Below the pieces are notes generated by a model. It made no database searches and was not told where the DNA came from. It saw only the letters and a list, made by a program, of their open reading frames with translations. A stretch of 64,000 nt of DNA from Deltaproteobacteria bacterium (lineage in GTDB: Bacteria > Myxococcota_A > JAADFL01): NCBI GenBank assembly GCA_013152945.1, contig JAADFL010000167.1, positions 1-64,000 on the forward strand. Reading direction: 5' to 3'. The translations under genes were made by a program, and so were the position numbers. Every line of letters begins with the position of its first letter. Position 1 is the stretch's first letter. Below, piece after piece: positions 8,016 through 17,069 of the stretch.

Positions 8016-8489
8016 CTAAAAATCAGGCTCTTCGTCTCTCCTGTTGTGCCTGTGGTGAGGAACTCTGACAAACTCGAGCCTATGTCCTCCAAAATTCAAG
8101 AGAACACCCTGTTCATGCTCGATTCCCCGCAAGTACGCCATGGCCCTCGACTTCTCCTCTGCCGCAAGCCTTTCCTGCGCCGCGAATTCCACCACCAACT
8201 GGTCATCGACCACGCAATCCAGGTGCTGCCTGCCGATTTCGATGCCCTTGAACAGAACCGGCACCTCCAGGTCGAACTCGGCCTTCATCTCGCGGATCTT
8301 GAACTCCTCCGCCACGGCTCGTTTGTACGTATTTACGTCAAACCCGGGACCAATGGCATTATGAACCTCGATAGCGGCTCCTACTACGTAGTAGGACAGA
8401 TCCCTCCTTTCTTCCCCCTCCTGCTCATCGTCATCGTTTTCCACCTCATTCAACTCTTCGAACTCTTCCTCGTAACCTTTTTCATCCAT
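8016..8489 (-). CDS. GxxExxY-family protein with altered motif
   Basis: 157 residues. After an acidic N terminus (residues 1-30, rich in Glu/Asp), the segment VVGAAIEVHNAIGPGF matches the start of GxxExxY proteins, short nuclease-like-fold proteins common beside polysaccharide genes and of unknown function. The following region (KAEFDLEVPVLFKGIEIG, LDCVVDDQLVVE, LLNFGGHRLEFVRV) also fits. The name-giving motif, however, reads GFDVNTY, so the Glu is replaced by Val. It stands between the antiterminator and rfbB genes. Confidence 0.75.
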   Translation of the reverse strand: MDEKGYEEEFEELNEVENDDDEQEGEERRDLSYYVVGAAIEVHNAIGPGFDVNTYKRAVAEEFKIREMKAEFDLEVPVLFKGIEIGRQHLDCVVDDQLVVEFAAQERLAAEEKSRAMAYLRGIEHEQGVLLNFGGHRLEFVRVPHHRHNRRDEEPDF

Positions 8490-8524
8490 CTTTCTTACCC
8501 ATGCCTTTCCCTCGAAACAGGGGA

Positions 8525-9079
8525 CTAAAACCCTTGACCATCCGCCAATCGATCCAACAAGCTCCCGGTCATGTCATCAAAGGACTCGACCGCCGCCCTG
8601 TCCAGTCTGGCGGCGACCGACCTGCCCAGGAGCTCAATGCTGCAAATTATTTTTCGCGCACCGTCTTCTGCCCTTACTACTGTTCCCACTACTCCCCTTA
8701 AAGGCCCGCTCTTCACCAACACCAGGGAACCTTTGGGCAAATAGGTGTACACCGACAGATCCTTAACCTGGCCGACCAAAACCCTTATCGATTCCACCTC
8801 GTGTTCCCTGCAGGGGTACGGACCGAAGCTGTTTCCCAGGATTTCCACCACGCCCCTTGCCTTGATTACATTCACCCTTTGCTCCCTGGTCATGGCGGTA
8901 TGAACGAAAATATAACCCGGAAAAAGAACCTTGTTATAAACGAAATGCCGGTCCTTTCGACTGGAGAGGGTGCGGATAGTGGGAAGAAACACCTCTTCCA
9001 CCCTTTGCCCGAGTTCCTTTTCAGCTATCTTTTCGTGACGCGACCTCGTTCGAATCACGTACCAACCAAACCTGGCCAT
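8525..9079 (-). CDS. NusG/RfaH-like transcription antiterminator
   Basis: 184 residues. An N-terminal NGN domain (GWYVIRTRSRHEKIAEKEL, FPGYIFVHT, VEILGNSFGPYP) is followed by a KOW domain near residue 120-150 (KGSLVLVKSGPLRGVVGTVV). It is a specialised NusG paralogue of the RfaH/UpxY/LoaP kind. Such proteins ride on RNA polymerase and suppress early termination in long polysaccharide operons. Being second in an operon of about 12 genes, it probably acts on its own transcript. No JUMPstart/ops element of the enterobacterial type was seen. AAAGGAG lies upstream of the ATG. Confidence 0.88.
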   Translation of the reverse strand: MARFGWYVIRTRSRHEKIAEKELGQRVEEVFLPTIRTLSSRKDRHFVYNKVLFPGYIFVHTAMTREQRVNVIKARGVVEILGNSFGPYPCREHEVESIRVLVGQVKDLSVYTYLPKGSLVLVKSGPLRGVVGTVVRAEDGARKIICSIELLGRSVAARLDRAAVESFDDMTGSLLDRLADGQGF

Positions 9080-9175
9080 GGCCTAATAAAGATCTCCTTT
9101 CTCAAGGTTTCCTGCGTTTCCGAAACCACAGGCAACCAACACAGGTTCTCAAAATCGACTAATCACTGCTCGACT

Positions 9176-9805
9176 TTACCTTAGAAGCCATATCTTGCTC
9201 TGCAAAAGGCCCAACTTTTTTAACCTTGAAAGGTTTTCGTCGAAATCCTCGGGATCCACGAGGATCACACGGTCGAAATCGTGCTCCATGAGTTTCTCTA
9301 ACGGGTACAAGTCGAAACCAGCCATGGTTCCAGACTCTCCCTTTGCGCAGAAAACGCCCGACAACTCCAATCCATGTTCTTGTTTCAATACTTTTATCAA
9401 GATCTCGGCTACGTCCCCTTTGCCAAGAATAGCTACCCTGGCAGCACCTTGCCTTCTCATCTCCTCGAAATTCCGCCTAATCCTCTTCTCGGCCTGGGAA
9501 TAACCTTGGGCCGTTCGCTTCAAGAACTTGATGGTCAACCTGCTCCTGGTCACTACGCCTGAAGGAGTCAAAAGATATAGGTACCGGAGTTTATTGGGAC
9601 TTTCCGAAATATTCTTGAGTTTTACATTGCCTTTTTCAACCAGTTTTTTAAGACAAAAGTTCACCTTTGCCAAATTAAGGCCTGTTGCCCTGGCAATTGC
9701 TCTCTGGCTTGTAAGCCTTCCATCTTCAAGTGCATCCAAGATGGAGAGATCACGTAAATCATCACTAATACGGCTTGCCAATGGACCCTCTACATTCCCA
9801 TTCAC
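9176..9805 (-). CDS. EPS-associated MarR-type regulator with Rossmann-like C domain
   Basis: 209 residues, GTG start. Residues 15-95 form a winged helix (LSILDALEDGRLTSQRAIAR, LNLAKVNFCLKKLVEKG, YLYLLTPSGV) of the MarR group associated with exopolysaccharide loci. An extra domain from about residue 118 (ARVAILGKGDVAEILIKVL, then FDRVILVDPEDFDENLSRL) looks like a nucleotide-binding Rossmann fold, similar to the N-terminal part of PglD-like acetyltransferases or CoA-binding proteins. It may sense a metabolite. It is the first gene after the operon promoter and probably controls that operon; activator or repressor action cannot be told. Confidence 0.8.
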   Translation of the reverse strand: MNGNVEGPLASRISDDLRDLSILDALEDGRLTSQRAIARATGLNLAKVNFCLKKLVEKGNVKLKNISESPNKLRYLYLLTPSGVVTRSRLTIKFLKRTAQGYSQAEKRIRRNFEEMRRQGAARVAILGKGDVAEILIKVLKQEHGLELSGVFCAKGESGTMAGFDLYPLEKLMEHDFDRVILVDPEDFDENLSRLKKLGLLQSKIWLLR

Positions 9806-10140
9806 CCCGAAATGTCGAGGCGTTTAATAATGAAACAGGATTATGAACCTTCAAAAACCACATGTCAATACTATTTGTCTTGTGAAGCGTCCCTTAAAAG
9901 CGCCCCCACTCAAGTTGATTTTTCATGTCTTGCTTTTTTAAGGCCAAATAAAGGCATGGCATGCATGTAACAACCTGCATAGAAGGGCTATATTGTTGAT
10001 TTGAACGACAGGTTTTCGGCACCAGGCATGGCAAACAACACATATGAAAACAAAAAAAAACAGGCAGGAAGAAAATCAACCTGGGTGGAACGAAAAGAAA
10101 AACCTTGGCTATTCATGCTTCGAGATATTATTAAATCCAA
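9806..10140. other. 335-base divergent intergenic region
   Basis: This gap lies between the leftward EPS regulator and the rightward POT transporter. It contains the leftward promoter listed separately. For the rightward gene the best candidate is TTGGCT and TATTAT with only 15 bases between them just before the ATG, which is poor. An ATGCA/TGCAT inverted pair with a 10-base spacer lies at 9961-9980. No ORF or RNA gene is evident. Confidence 0.5.
9840..9868 (-). promoter_or_regulatory. strong sigma70-type promoter of the sugar operon
   Basis: On the minus strand a perfect TTGACA (-35, 9863-9868) and CATAAT (-10, 9840-9845) are exactly 17 bases apart. Transcription should start near 9833, leaving a leader of about 28 bases before the GTG of the MarR-type regulator. 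This is the best promoter in the window and probably serves the whole leftward operon down to 715. Confidence 0.75.
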
Positions 10141-11625
10141 ATGGACACGAGCATAGAAAAACATCCAAAAGGCTTATATGTACTTTTCTTTTCAGAAGCA
10201 TGGGAGCGGTTCTCCTTTTATGGGATGAGGGCACTGCTGGTCCTTTACCTGGTCGATCACCTTGGATACACACGTACAGACGCCTTGTCCGTGTATGCCA
10301 CGTACTTGGGTCTGGTGTACCTGACACCTCTAATCGGCGGAGCATTGGCGGACCGGGTTCTGGGCGCCAGGAAAGCCATAATCATCGGCGGAACATTAAT
10401 GGCAATAGGCCACCTGGCAATGGCTTTCGAGAGCCAGGTTTTCATGGGAATGGGCCTGATAATTGCGGGAAGTGGATTCTTCAAACCGAACATCTCCACC
10501 ATAGTCGGAAGCCTTTATGAAGAGGGAGATCCTAGGAGAGACGGAGGATTCACAATTTTCTACATGGGTATCAACCTGGGGGCATTTTTTGCCCCATTGG
10601 TCTGCGGATGGCTTGGTGAAAAAATCGGATGGCACTTTGGCTTTTCCGCAGCAACAATCGGCATGGTCCTCGGAATTACAGTGTTCATTCTGGGGCAAGG
10701 ACTACTTGGCACTGCAGGTTTTCCCCCAAACCAAACAAACATCTCTTCATCGACAAGGCTGGCACAAAAGGACTGGATCGACGTAATACTGTTCGTGGCC
10801 GCAAGTATAGCAGTTGTTGCAGGAATCCTGTACCTTTGGCAATATGTGGGTCCATTCTGGGACAGCTTGACATGGATTCAAAAACTAATGGCCGCTGTTT
10901 TCTTCCTACTGGCCGGCAAAGGCTGGAACACCCTGTCACACAGGAAAAGATCCGAAGCCGACGATGGAAAAGAGCCGTTTACGCGGGAAGAAAGGCATCG
11001 ACTTATTGTAACGGTGATCATCTGCATTTTTGTGGTGTTCTTCTGGATGGGTTTCGAGCAAGCAGGCGGCACAATGAACCTTTTTGCAGACAAGCAGACC
11101 GACAGGATTATATTTGGATGGGAATTTCCTGCAAGTTGGTTCCAGGCTGTAAATCCCTTGTTCATCATCATGCTGGCTCCGATTTTCTCCCTCATCTGGC
11201 GCAGGAATGATTCGTGGCGTCACGGGATTTCCACGCCCGCAAAAATGGGGTTGGGCATGATACTCCTGGGCCTGGGTTTCATAGTAATGTACTTCGGCCA
11301 ACAATCGGCGGCAAAGTTCGGAAAGGCTGGATTGGGATGGCTGGTAATAGTATACCTCTTGCATACAATTGGTGAACTGAGCCTCTCTCCAATAGGGCTG
11401 TCCCTTGTCACAAAACTTTCACCGGCAAGAACCGTGTCATTCATGATGGGAATCTGGTTTGCTGCATCTGCCCTGGCCGATTACATGGCCGGCAGGCTCG
11501 AAGAAATATTGACTCATTTCGCCATTCCTTTGTGGCCTTTCCTGATTGCGTCTTCCTGCGGTGCAGGCCTGGTCCTTCTTGCGCTTACACCTTTTTTAAA
11601 GAAGTGGATGCACGAAGCAAGTTGA
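10141..11625 (+). CDS. POT/PTR family proton-coupled oligopeptide transporter
   Basis: 494 residues with about 12-14 membrane helices. Near the N terminus it carries the ExxERFxxYG motif (EAWERFSFYGMRALLVLYL) used for proton coupling, then GGALADRVLGARK on the first loop, SGFFKPNISTIVGSLY and the signature FTIFYMGINLGAFFAPLV. The C-terminal half has FWMGFEQAGGTMNLFA and ELSLSPIGLSLVTKL. It imports di- and tripeptides across the inner membrane with protons. No clear ribosome-binding site precedes the ATG. It is transcribed away from the sugar operon and appears unrelated to it. Confidence 0.93.
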   Translation: MDTSIEKHPKGLYVLFFSEAWERFSFYGMRALLVLYLVDHLGYTRTDALSVYATYLGLVYLTPLIGGALADRVLGARKAIIIGGTLMAIGHLAMAFESQVFMGMGLIIAGSGFFKPNISTIVGSLYEEGDPRRDGGFTIFYMGINLGAFFAPLVCGWLGEKIGWHFGFSAATIGMVLGITVFILGQGLLGTAGFPPNQTNISSSTRLAQKDWIDVILFVAASIAVVAGILYLWQYVGPFWDSLTWIQKLMAAVFFLLAGKGWNTLSHRKRSEADDGKEPFTREERHRLIVTVIICIFVVFFWMGFEQAGGTMNLFADKQTDRIIFGWEFPASWFQAVNPLFIIMLAPIFSLIWRRNDSWRHGISTPAKMGLGMILLGLGFIVMYFGQQSAAKFGKAGLGWLVIVYLLHTIGELSLSPIGLSLVTKLSPARTVSFMMGIWFAASALADYMAGRLEEILTHFAIPLWPFLIASSCGAGLVLLALTPFLKKWMHEAS

Positions 11626-11700
11626 AATTACTTGTATGCCGCTTTGAGATCAAATATAGTGGGTCAGATCGATTTTTTATAGGATATTGGGAGGAAGAAA

Positions 11701-12402
11701 ATGTCCAAGATCAATGTGTTTTTGACTGCCCTAGTCTTGAGCATGACCCTGTCGCTTGCATCAAACGGCCAGCCTGGGCCGCCCCAGGGCCGCATGGGGC
11801 CGGGAGGTATGGGCGGTTCACCGATGAGGATGATCCCGCCTATCCCGGGCGTGGCCGTAGATTTGCAACAAGGAGCATGGGCACAGTACAGCATCCACCA
11901 GGGGCATATGCAGGGTTCGATCAAGTTCGCTGTGGTGGGAACACAAGCCTGTGAAAAAAGCCGGTGTAAATGGCTCGAAATGACCATGAACATGCCCGTC
12001 GGCGTGATAGTAATGAAGATGCTCATCTCAGGAGATCCGAGAACTCCCGGGAATGTAAAGAAAATGCTCATCAAGACGCCTGACGGTCGGGTTCAGGAGA
12101 TTCCGATGACGGCCATGGGTATGGGTATGAATCGACAGGGAGGAGGAGGTCCGGGAAGGACCATGGGCCGGCCGGGCAAGACGGCGGAGAAGCCTCCCAA
12201 TTTCAAGGAAATGGGGAAAGAAAACGTGAAAATCGGTTCAAAGACCTACAAGGCGAGGCACTTTGTTGCACGAAAAGGCACAAAGGAAATGCATGCCTGG
12301 ATATCAAAAGACGTAAAGTTGTTCCACTTGGTTAAACTCTCTGCTCCAATGATGTCGCTACAGCTTACTTCCTTCGGCACCGGGGCAAAAGCCAGCTTTT
12401 GA
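11701..12402 (+). CDS. small exported protein, Gly/Met/Pro-rich, unknown function
   Basis: 233 residues with GGGAGGAAG just before the ATG. Residues 1-20 are a signal peptide (VFLTALVLSMTLSLASNG), so the product is probably periplasmic. After it come a Gly/Pro/Met-rich stretch (about 24-45), a compact part with one Cys pair (QACEKSRCKW) and a second Gly/Arg-rich linker at about 140-165, then a C-terminal part ending LTSFGTGAKASF. No known domain was recognised. It lies between the peptide transporter and recA, on the same strand as both. Confidence 0.7.
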   Translation: MSKINVFLTALVLSMTLSLASNGQPGPPQGRMGPGGMGGSPMRMIPPIPGVAVDLQQGAWAQYSIHQGHMQGSIKFAVVGTQACEKSRCKWLEMTMNMPVGVIVMKMLISGDPRTPGNVKKMLIKTPDGRVQEIPMTAMGMGMNRQGGGGPGRTMGRPGKTAEKPPNFKEMGKENVKIGSKTYKARHFVARKGTKEMHAWISKDVKLFHLVKLSAPMMSLQLTSFGTGAKASF

Positions 12403-12406
12403 TCTG

Positions 12407-12437
12407 ACCGGAATCCGGACGCCAATACCGGTTTTTG
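12407..12437 (+). terminator. weak possible terminator before recA
   Basis: ACCGG and CCGGT arms about 15 bases apart are followed by TTTTT directly downstream of the small exported protein gene. The stem is only five pairs, so confidence is low. Confidence 0.25.
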
Positions 12438-12549
12438 GACACCCCTCATCAAAAATACCTAATGATATCAGTCAGTGTTATGTGGCACAAGTGTTGCTCT
12501 TCAACTTCTTCGAAAGGTTTTGGGGAAACAAAACGAAAGGAGAGGAAAA

Positions 12550-13578
12550 ATGGCGGAGAAAGCAGAAAAAGCAGGAGCCATGAAGAGTTTAAAAGAAGCA
12601 ATAAAGAGCTTGGAGCGCCAGTTCGGCAAAGGTGCTGTCATGCTGCTCGGCCAGGGAGCTGAAAACAGGCAGGTCGAGGTGGTATCCACAGGCTCGATCG
12701 GCCTGGACTTGGCTCTTGGTATCGGAGGGCTTCCGCGCGGCAGGGCCGTGGAGATCTATGGTCCAGAGTCAAGCGGCAAGACCACCCTGGCCTTGTCTGT
12801 GGTTGCACAGGCTCAAAAGCAGGGAGGAGCATGCGCCTTCATCGATGCCGAGCATGCCCTTGACATCGTGTACGCGGAAAAACTCGGGGTCAAGACAGCG
12901 GATTTGCTGGTTTCGCAGCCGGACACGGGTGAACAGGCCATGGAGATAACCGAAGCCCTCACCAGGAGCGGCGCCTTGGATGTAATAGTGGTGGATTCGG
13001 TAGCAGCCCTGGTTCCAAGGGCTGAAATAGAGGGGGAGATGGGTGACTTACAGCCGGGAATGCAGGCAAGACTAATGTCAAAGGCGCTTCGTAAGCTGAC
13101 AGGAGTCGTGTCCAGGACCGGTACGATTATCATATTCATCAACCAGCTTCGCATGAAGATAGGTGTGATGTTCGGCAACCCCGAGACCACCACCGGAGGG
13201 AACGCACTAAAGTTCTACGCCTCGGTCAGGTTGGACGTGCGCAGGATCGGCGGTATCAAGTCAGGAGATCAACTGCAGGGAAACAGAACAAGAGTCAAGG
13301 TCGTCAAGAATAAGGTGGCGCCGCCATTTCGGCAAACAGAATTCGATCTCCTCTATGGTAAAGGTATTTGCCGGGATGGTGAACTTCTCGACATCTCTGT
13401 CGACAGGGATCTCATACAAAAATCCGGGGCCTGGTTCTCCTTGGACGGCCAACAGATAGGACACGGACGGGAGGCGGCAATCGCCTGGCTCTCGGACCAC
13501 AGGGAGACAGCAGACATCCTGCTGGACAAGATAATGGGAAGGCCCCTTGATTCTGCTGAAAAGACTGCAACCGCTTGA
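12550..13578 (+). CDS. recA: RecA recombinase
   Basis: 342 residues. The Walker A motif [26 protein letters not shown] (Walker B) and the strongly conserved [20 protein letters not shown] and [14 protein letters not shown] are all present. It forms filaments on single-stranded DNA and drives strand exchange and LexA cleavage. The ATG at 12550 follows GAAAGGAGAGG; the frame is open further upstream but without RecA similarity. No recognisable LexA box was found in the 147 bases upstream. Confidence 0.97.
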   Translation: MAEKAEKAGAMKSLKEAIKSLERQFGKGAVMLLGQGAENRQVEVVSTGSIGLDLALGIGGLPRGRAVEIYGPESSGKTTLALSVVAQAQKQGGACAFIDAEHALDIVYAEKLGVKTADLLVSQPDTGEQAMEITEALTRSGALDVIVVDSVAALVPRAEIEGEMGDLQPGMQARLMSKALRKLTGVVSRTGTIIIFINQLRMKIGVMFGNPETTTGGNALKFYASVRLDVRRIGGIKSGDQLQGNRTRVKVVKNKVAPPFRQTEFDLLYGKGICRDGELLDISVDRDLIQKSGAWFSLDGQQIGHGREAAIAWLSDHRETADILLDKIMGRPLDSAEKTATA

Positions 13579-13712
13579 AGAAATTTCTTTGGTTATCCCT
13601 TTCGCCAATGGATTAGGGCCGTTGCTGGAAAAAAGAACGGATTTTGAATCGAACATTATTAAATCACTTACCTTTTTACAAAGCTATAAAGATTGTAAAA
13701 TGCCTCTTCGGC

Positions 13713-15752
13713 TCAGGCGCCGAACCTGATGCGGTCTACGTCGCCCTGCCTGCCGAGCAGAAGCATCAAGTCCCCGGGCCCGACAACCGTATTCCCTGAG
13801 GGAAACTCGTAATCCCTTGAATCATCCGACCTTTTTATCAGTATCACTTGTATGCCGTATTTCTGCCTCAATTCAAGTTCACTGAAAGTTTTTCCAAAAA
13901 ATGCCGGGGGAGTCTCTACCTCCACCAAGACATATTCACCCAATGTCTCGATGTGCCTGCTGCCTCTCACGGATTCCAATCTCGATCCGACCGAGCCGGC
14001 AAGGTCTGCCTTCAATATCTCCCTGTTGTAGGCTGCTATCAGGTCACGCTTCCACAAGCTGCCGACTGGCCTGCCGTCATCTCTTTTTACCACCGGCAAT
14101 TCATCCAAATTGCTGGCGCCGAAAGCCCTCATGGCCTTGTCAAGCCCCTCGGTCTCGTACAGGGCGAGGAAGTCGTGGTCCGCCACGTCCTCTGCCACCA
14201 CGAGCCCCTGGAGATCTTTCATATCAGGTAGAGACCTGCTCAGGGCGTCGGTACTTACTATGCCTGTCAAAGCTCCTTTTTCGTCTACGATAAAGAAATC
14301 GTGATGCTTTGAATCGAGCATCCTCTTGTATAGCTCCTGCAGACTGGAAGAACGTTTCATTATCTCCACGTCCTTCCTCATTACATCACCTATCTTAACC
14401 TTGCGAAGGATGTTCACCTCCTTGCCGCCGGAAAGGTCCACACCCCTTCTGACCAGCTTGATCGTATATATAGACTCCTTCTTGATAAGGCTGGCGACCA
14501 ACGTAGCCAGTATGCAGGATATCATGAGGGGAAGAATGATTTTGTAGTCATTGGTCAACTCGAAGATTATCAATATCCCTGTTATCGGCGCATGCGTGGA
14601 AGCCGCCACCATGGCGCCCATTCCAACCAGGGCATAGGCCCCGGGAGGCGCCACCTGAATACCAAGCAACTTGCTGGAGGCCATGCCCACTAATCCACCG
14701 AGCATTGCGCCCATGAAAAGCGAGGGCGCAAAAATTCCCCCGGACCCTCCCGAGCCCAGGGTCAGGCTTGTCGTAATCAGCTTGCCGATGGCCAGCAAAG
14801 CCATGGTTCCAAACAAGAGCTTGGACTCCATTGAATTCGTTATCGAGTCGTAACCTCCACCGAAAAGTTCGGGTAAGAGCAAACCCATTGCACCTATTGC
14901 AAGCCCGCCGATGACAGGCTGGAACCAAGCGGGAATCCGGCTTTCTTCGAATAATGTTTCGGCGAGAAAGAGCAAAAGTATGAATGCAACCGCAAATAGT
15001 CCGGCCAAGATCCCGAGCACGGTGTACGGAACAAGCTCCCATGGGCTGACAAGCGTGTACGAAGGAACAATGAACAAGGGCGCTCCGCTTATGAGGGACC
15101 TTGAAATAACAGTTGCTGAAACCGAAGAAACCACGACCGGTGCAAACTGGGCCACTGCAAAATCGCCCATTATTATCTCCAGGGCGAATAGGCAACCGGC
15201 AACCGGCGCATTGAACGTGGCTGCTATTCCTGCCGCGGCCCCGCTTGCAACGCATGTCCTTATTCTATCCGTAGGCATCTTGAGCCATTGTCCAAGGGTA
15301 GAGCCCAAGGCCGCGCCAATCTGGATCACCGGTCCCTCCTGGCCGGCCGATCCGCCGCTTGCAATACACACGGCAGAGGCCAGGAACTTGATGACCGCCA
15401 CTATCGGCCTGATAACACCGCCTTTTTTGGCGACCGCCAGCATTACCTCGGGAACACCATGCCCCCTGGCCTCGGAAGCGAAAAAATAGACCAATAGCCC
15501 GACTATGAGTCCGCCGCCAGCAGGTATGAATGCGCGGAAATACCAAGGAGACCCGGCAACCATCTGTAGCTGGTTCTCACCGTTGACCCAGGCGATATGG
15601 TAGAACCAATCAATCATCCACCTGAAAAGCACGGACGCAAAACCACCTACGACACCTATCACCACTGCTACTATGACCAGTGACCAGTTGCTTCCGAGCC
15701 AACTCGAAACGCCTGTGCCTTTTGAAGATATTGCCCTCGCCAGCCTTTTCAA
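13713..15752 (-). CDS. ClC chloride channel/transporter with CBS and TrkA_C domains
   Basis: 679 residues starting with TTG (GGAG eight bases upstream). Residues 25-440 are a ClC membrane domain with the selectivity motifs GSAGQEGPVIQIG (carrying the gating glutamate, so an H+/Cl- exchanger is likely) and GSGGSGGIFAPSLF. Two CBS domains follow (about 450-575, for example IVSTDALSRSLPDM and VGSLWKRDLIAAYNRE). The last ~75 residues (ESVRGSRHIETLGEYVLVEV, then VGPGDLMLLLGRQGDVDRI) form a TrkA_C/RCK_C domain, suggesting control by a small ligand. It is convergent with recA. Confidence 0.9.
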   Translation of the reverse strand: MKRLARAISSKGTGVSSWLGSNWSLVIVAVVIGVVGGFASVLFRWMIDWFYHIAWVNGENQLQMVAGSPWYFRAFIPAGGGLIVGLLVYFFASEARGHGVPEVMLAVAKKGGVIRPIVAVIKFLASAVCIASGGSAGQEGPVIQIGAALGSTLGQWLKMPTDRIRTCVASGAAAGIAATFNAPVAGCLFALEIIMGDFAVAQFAPVVVSSVSATVISRSLISGAPLFIVPSYTLVSPWELVPYTVLGILAGLFAVAFILLLFLAETLFEESRIPAWFQPVIGGLAIGAMGLLLPELFGGGYDSITNSMESKLLFGTMALLAIGKLITTSLTLGSGGSGGIFAPSLFMGAMLGGLVGMASSKLLGIQVAPPGAYALVGMGAMVAASTHAPITGILIIFELTNDYKIILPLMISCILATLVASLIKKESIYTIKLVRRGVDLSGGKEVNILRKVKIGDVMRKDVEIMKRSSSLQELYKRMLDSKHHDFFIVDEKGALTGIVSTDALSRSLPDMKDLQGLVVAEDVADHDFLALYETEGLDKAMRAFGASNLDELPVVKRDDGRPVGSLWKRDLIAAYNREILKADLAGSVGSRLESVRGSRHIETLGEYVLVEVETPPAFFGKTFSELELRQKYGIQVILIKRSDDSRDYEFPSGNTVVGPGDLMLLLGRQGDVDRIRFGA

Positions 15753-16026
15753 GTCACCTGCTCCAAGATATCGAAAACGTTTTCATGGCCGCGGAAAGCA
15801 GCACAACACGCGCCTAATGTCAAGGCCGACACCATTGAAGCCCGGCTTTGACAACGGGTTAAAATCAGTGTTTTCCCCTGATCGAGAACAATGCCTTGGT
15901 AAAAAAAACGGAATACGAGCTAGAAGTCCAATGACTTGAAAAAGAAATGCTTTAACGGTTGAAATGTACTGTTCCATGAAGCATCTCTCGACTTTGTACG
16001 AAACAAAAAAATAATAAATGGACATC
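15753..16026. other. 274-base gap between ClC and glycosyltransferase genes
   Basis: Both neighbours are leftward. The only structure seen is an imperfect CCCG/CGGG pair near 15840-15862 and a run of seven A residues at 16006-16012 (T on the coding strand). Neither is a convincing terminator. No gene was recognised here. Confidence 0.4.
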
Positions 16027-17067
16027 TTACGTTTTTAGATCCGTTTTGAGACTCTCGAAGATCGCAAGCATCTCCTTGGCTGCCGCAGTATCCGAGTACC
16101 CTTGTATCGTTTCCAATCCCGCCAAGCGCAACCGGTCCCAAAGTGTCCTGTCGTCCAATAGCCGCAATATGGCATTTACGGTCTTTCCAATATCTGCAAC
16201 CGGAACAATCAGGGCATTTTCGCCATCCCTGGCGTACTCGCGTATCCCTCCGCTGTCCGAGAGAACCGGTGGTGTGCCACAGGCCATGGCCTCAACTCCG
16301 GTTCGGCCGAAACCATGAAATCGCGACGAGTCCAGGTAAACATCCGCCCAGGAGTAGATATCCGGGAGCTGTGACGGAGCAACCCGGCCGAAGTTTCTGA
16401 AAGGAAAACCCAGGTCATCCGGCATATCGGGCTGACCAAAGAATCCAATCGTAATGTCCTCCCGCTTCCGGTAGATTTCGCCGAAAACCTCCCGCATAAC
16501 CGAAAAACCACGCTGGTCATTTGGCGCATCAGGCCTGGCAAACCCCAACAGCCGGCGCTTGTTTCCATCTCTTTGCACATCACGTGGATAGAATATGTCC
16601 AGGTTCATGCCGGGCCGAATCCTGCGAGCTTCCCGCCCCATCTCCTTTTCCAGCCTGGTTTGCAGGTGAGCGGTTTTCACTACCAATGTCGGAATCTGAA
16701 AGTAGGTTCTACGGGCACGCTCCCGTTGTTCGTGATCATCGGGATCTATGAAATCCACCTCGATATCCTGCACAAAGTACACAGGATCGGCTTTCTTCGA
16801 ATGCTCGAGTATATCCAGCACCGGCTGCACCGTTTCCCATGAAGTCGCGATCAGAATATCCGCATCATGAGGCGCAAGTTCACCTATCCTGTCCCAATCC
16901 GAAATGAAAGCAGGCTCCAACCGTAGACCCAGGCCCTTATGTGCATACTTGCTCAAGGTAATCAGCGTACAGTCATGACCAAGTTCCATGAGTTCAGAGA
17001 GCAGATTTGCAACAGACACGACCCCGCCGTACGGATTCAATGTGGGTATGACCGTGACGATCTTCAT
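16027..17067 (-). CDS. GT4-type glycosyltransferase with VQD motif
   Basis: 346 residues. The N-terminal Rossmann domain begins IVTVIPTLNPYGGVVSVANL; the C-terminal half carries the GT4 signature ...FGRTGVEAMACGTPPVLSDSGG with the conserved Glu pair region. It includes PVYFVQDIEVDF, a motif shared with three other GT4 domains in this cluster and with WsaF-like rhamnosyltransferases. The ATG at 17067 stands two bases after the TAA of the preceding GT2 gene; the 13-residue longer form is unlikely. It is the last gene of the leftward GT group. Donor and acceptor sugars are unknown. Confidence 0.87.
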   Translation of the reverse strand: MKIVTVIPTLNPYGGVVSVANLLSELMELGHDCTLITLSKYAHKGLGLRLEPAFISDWDRIGELAPHDADILIATSWETVQPVLDILEHSKKADPVYFVQDIEVDFIDPDDHEQRERARRTYFQIPTLVVKTAHLQTRLEKEMGREARRIRPGMNLDIFYPRDVQRDGNKRRLLGFARPDAPNDQRGFSVMREVFGEIYRKREDITIGFFGQPDMPDDLGFPFRNFGRVAPSQLPDIYSWADVYLDSSRFHGFGRTGVEAMACGTPPVLSDSGGIREYARDGENALIVPVADIGKTVNAILRLLDDRTLWDRLRLAGLETIQGYSDTAAAKEMLAIFESLKTDLKT

Positions 17068-17069
17068 CG

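Noticed and set aside
9080-10140. JUMPstart/ops element for the RfaH-like factor
   Set aside because: No GGCGGTAG-like element was found near the operon start or in the leader.
12403-12549. LexA/SOS box before recA
   Set aside because: No GAAC-N4-GTTC, CTG-N10-CAG or Myxococcus-like operator could be made out; a weak TTGGAC/CCTAAT pair was also not convincing.
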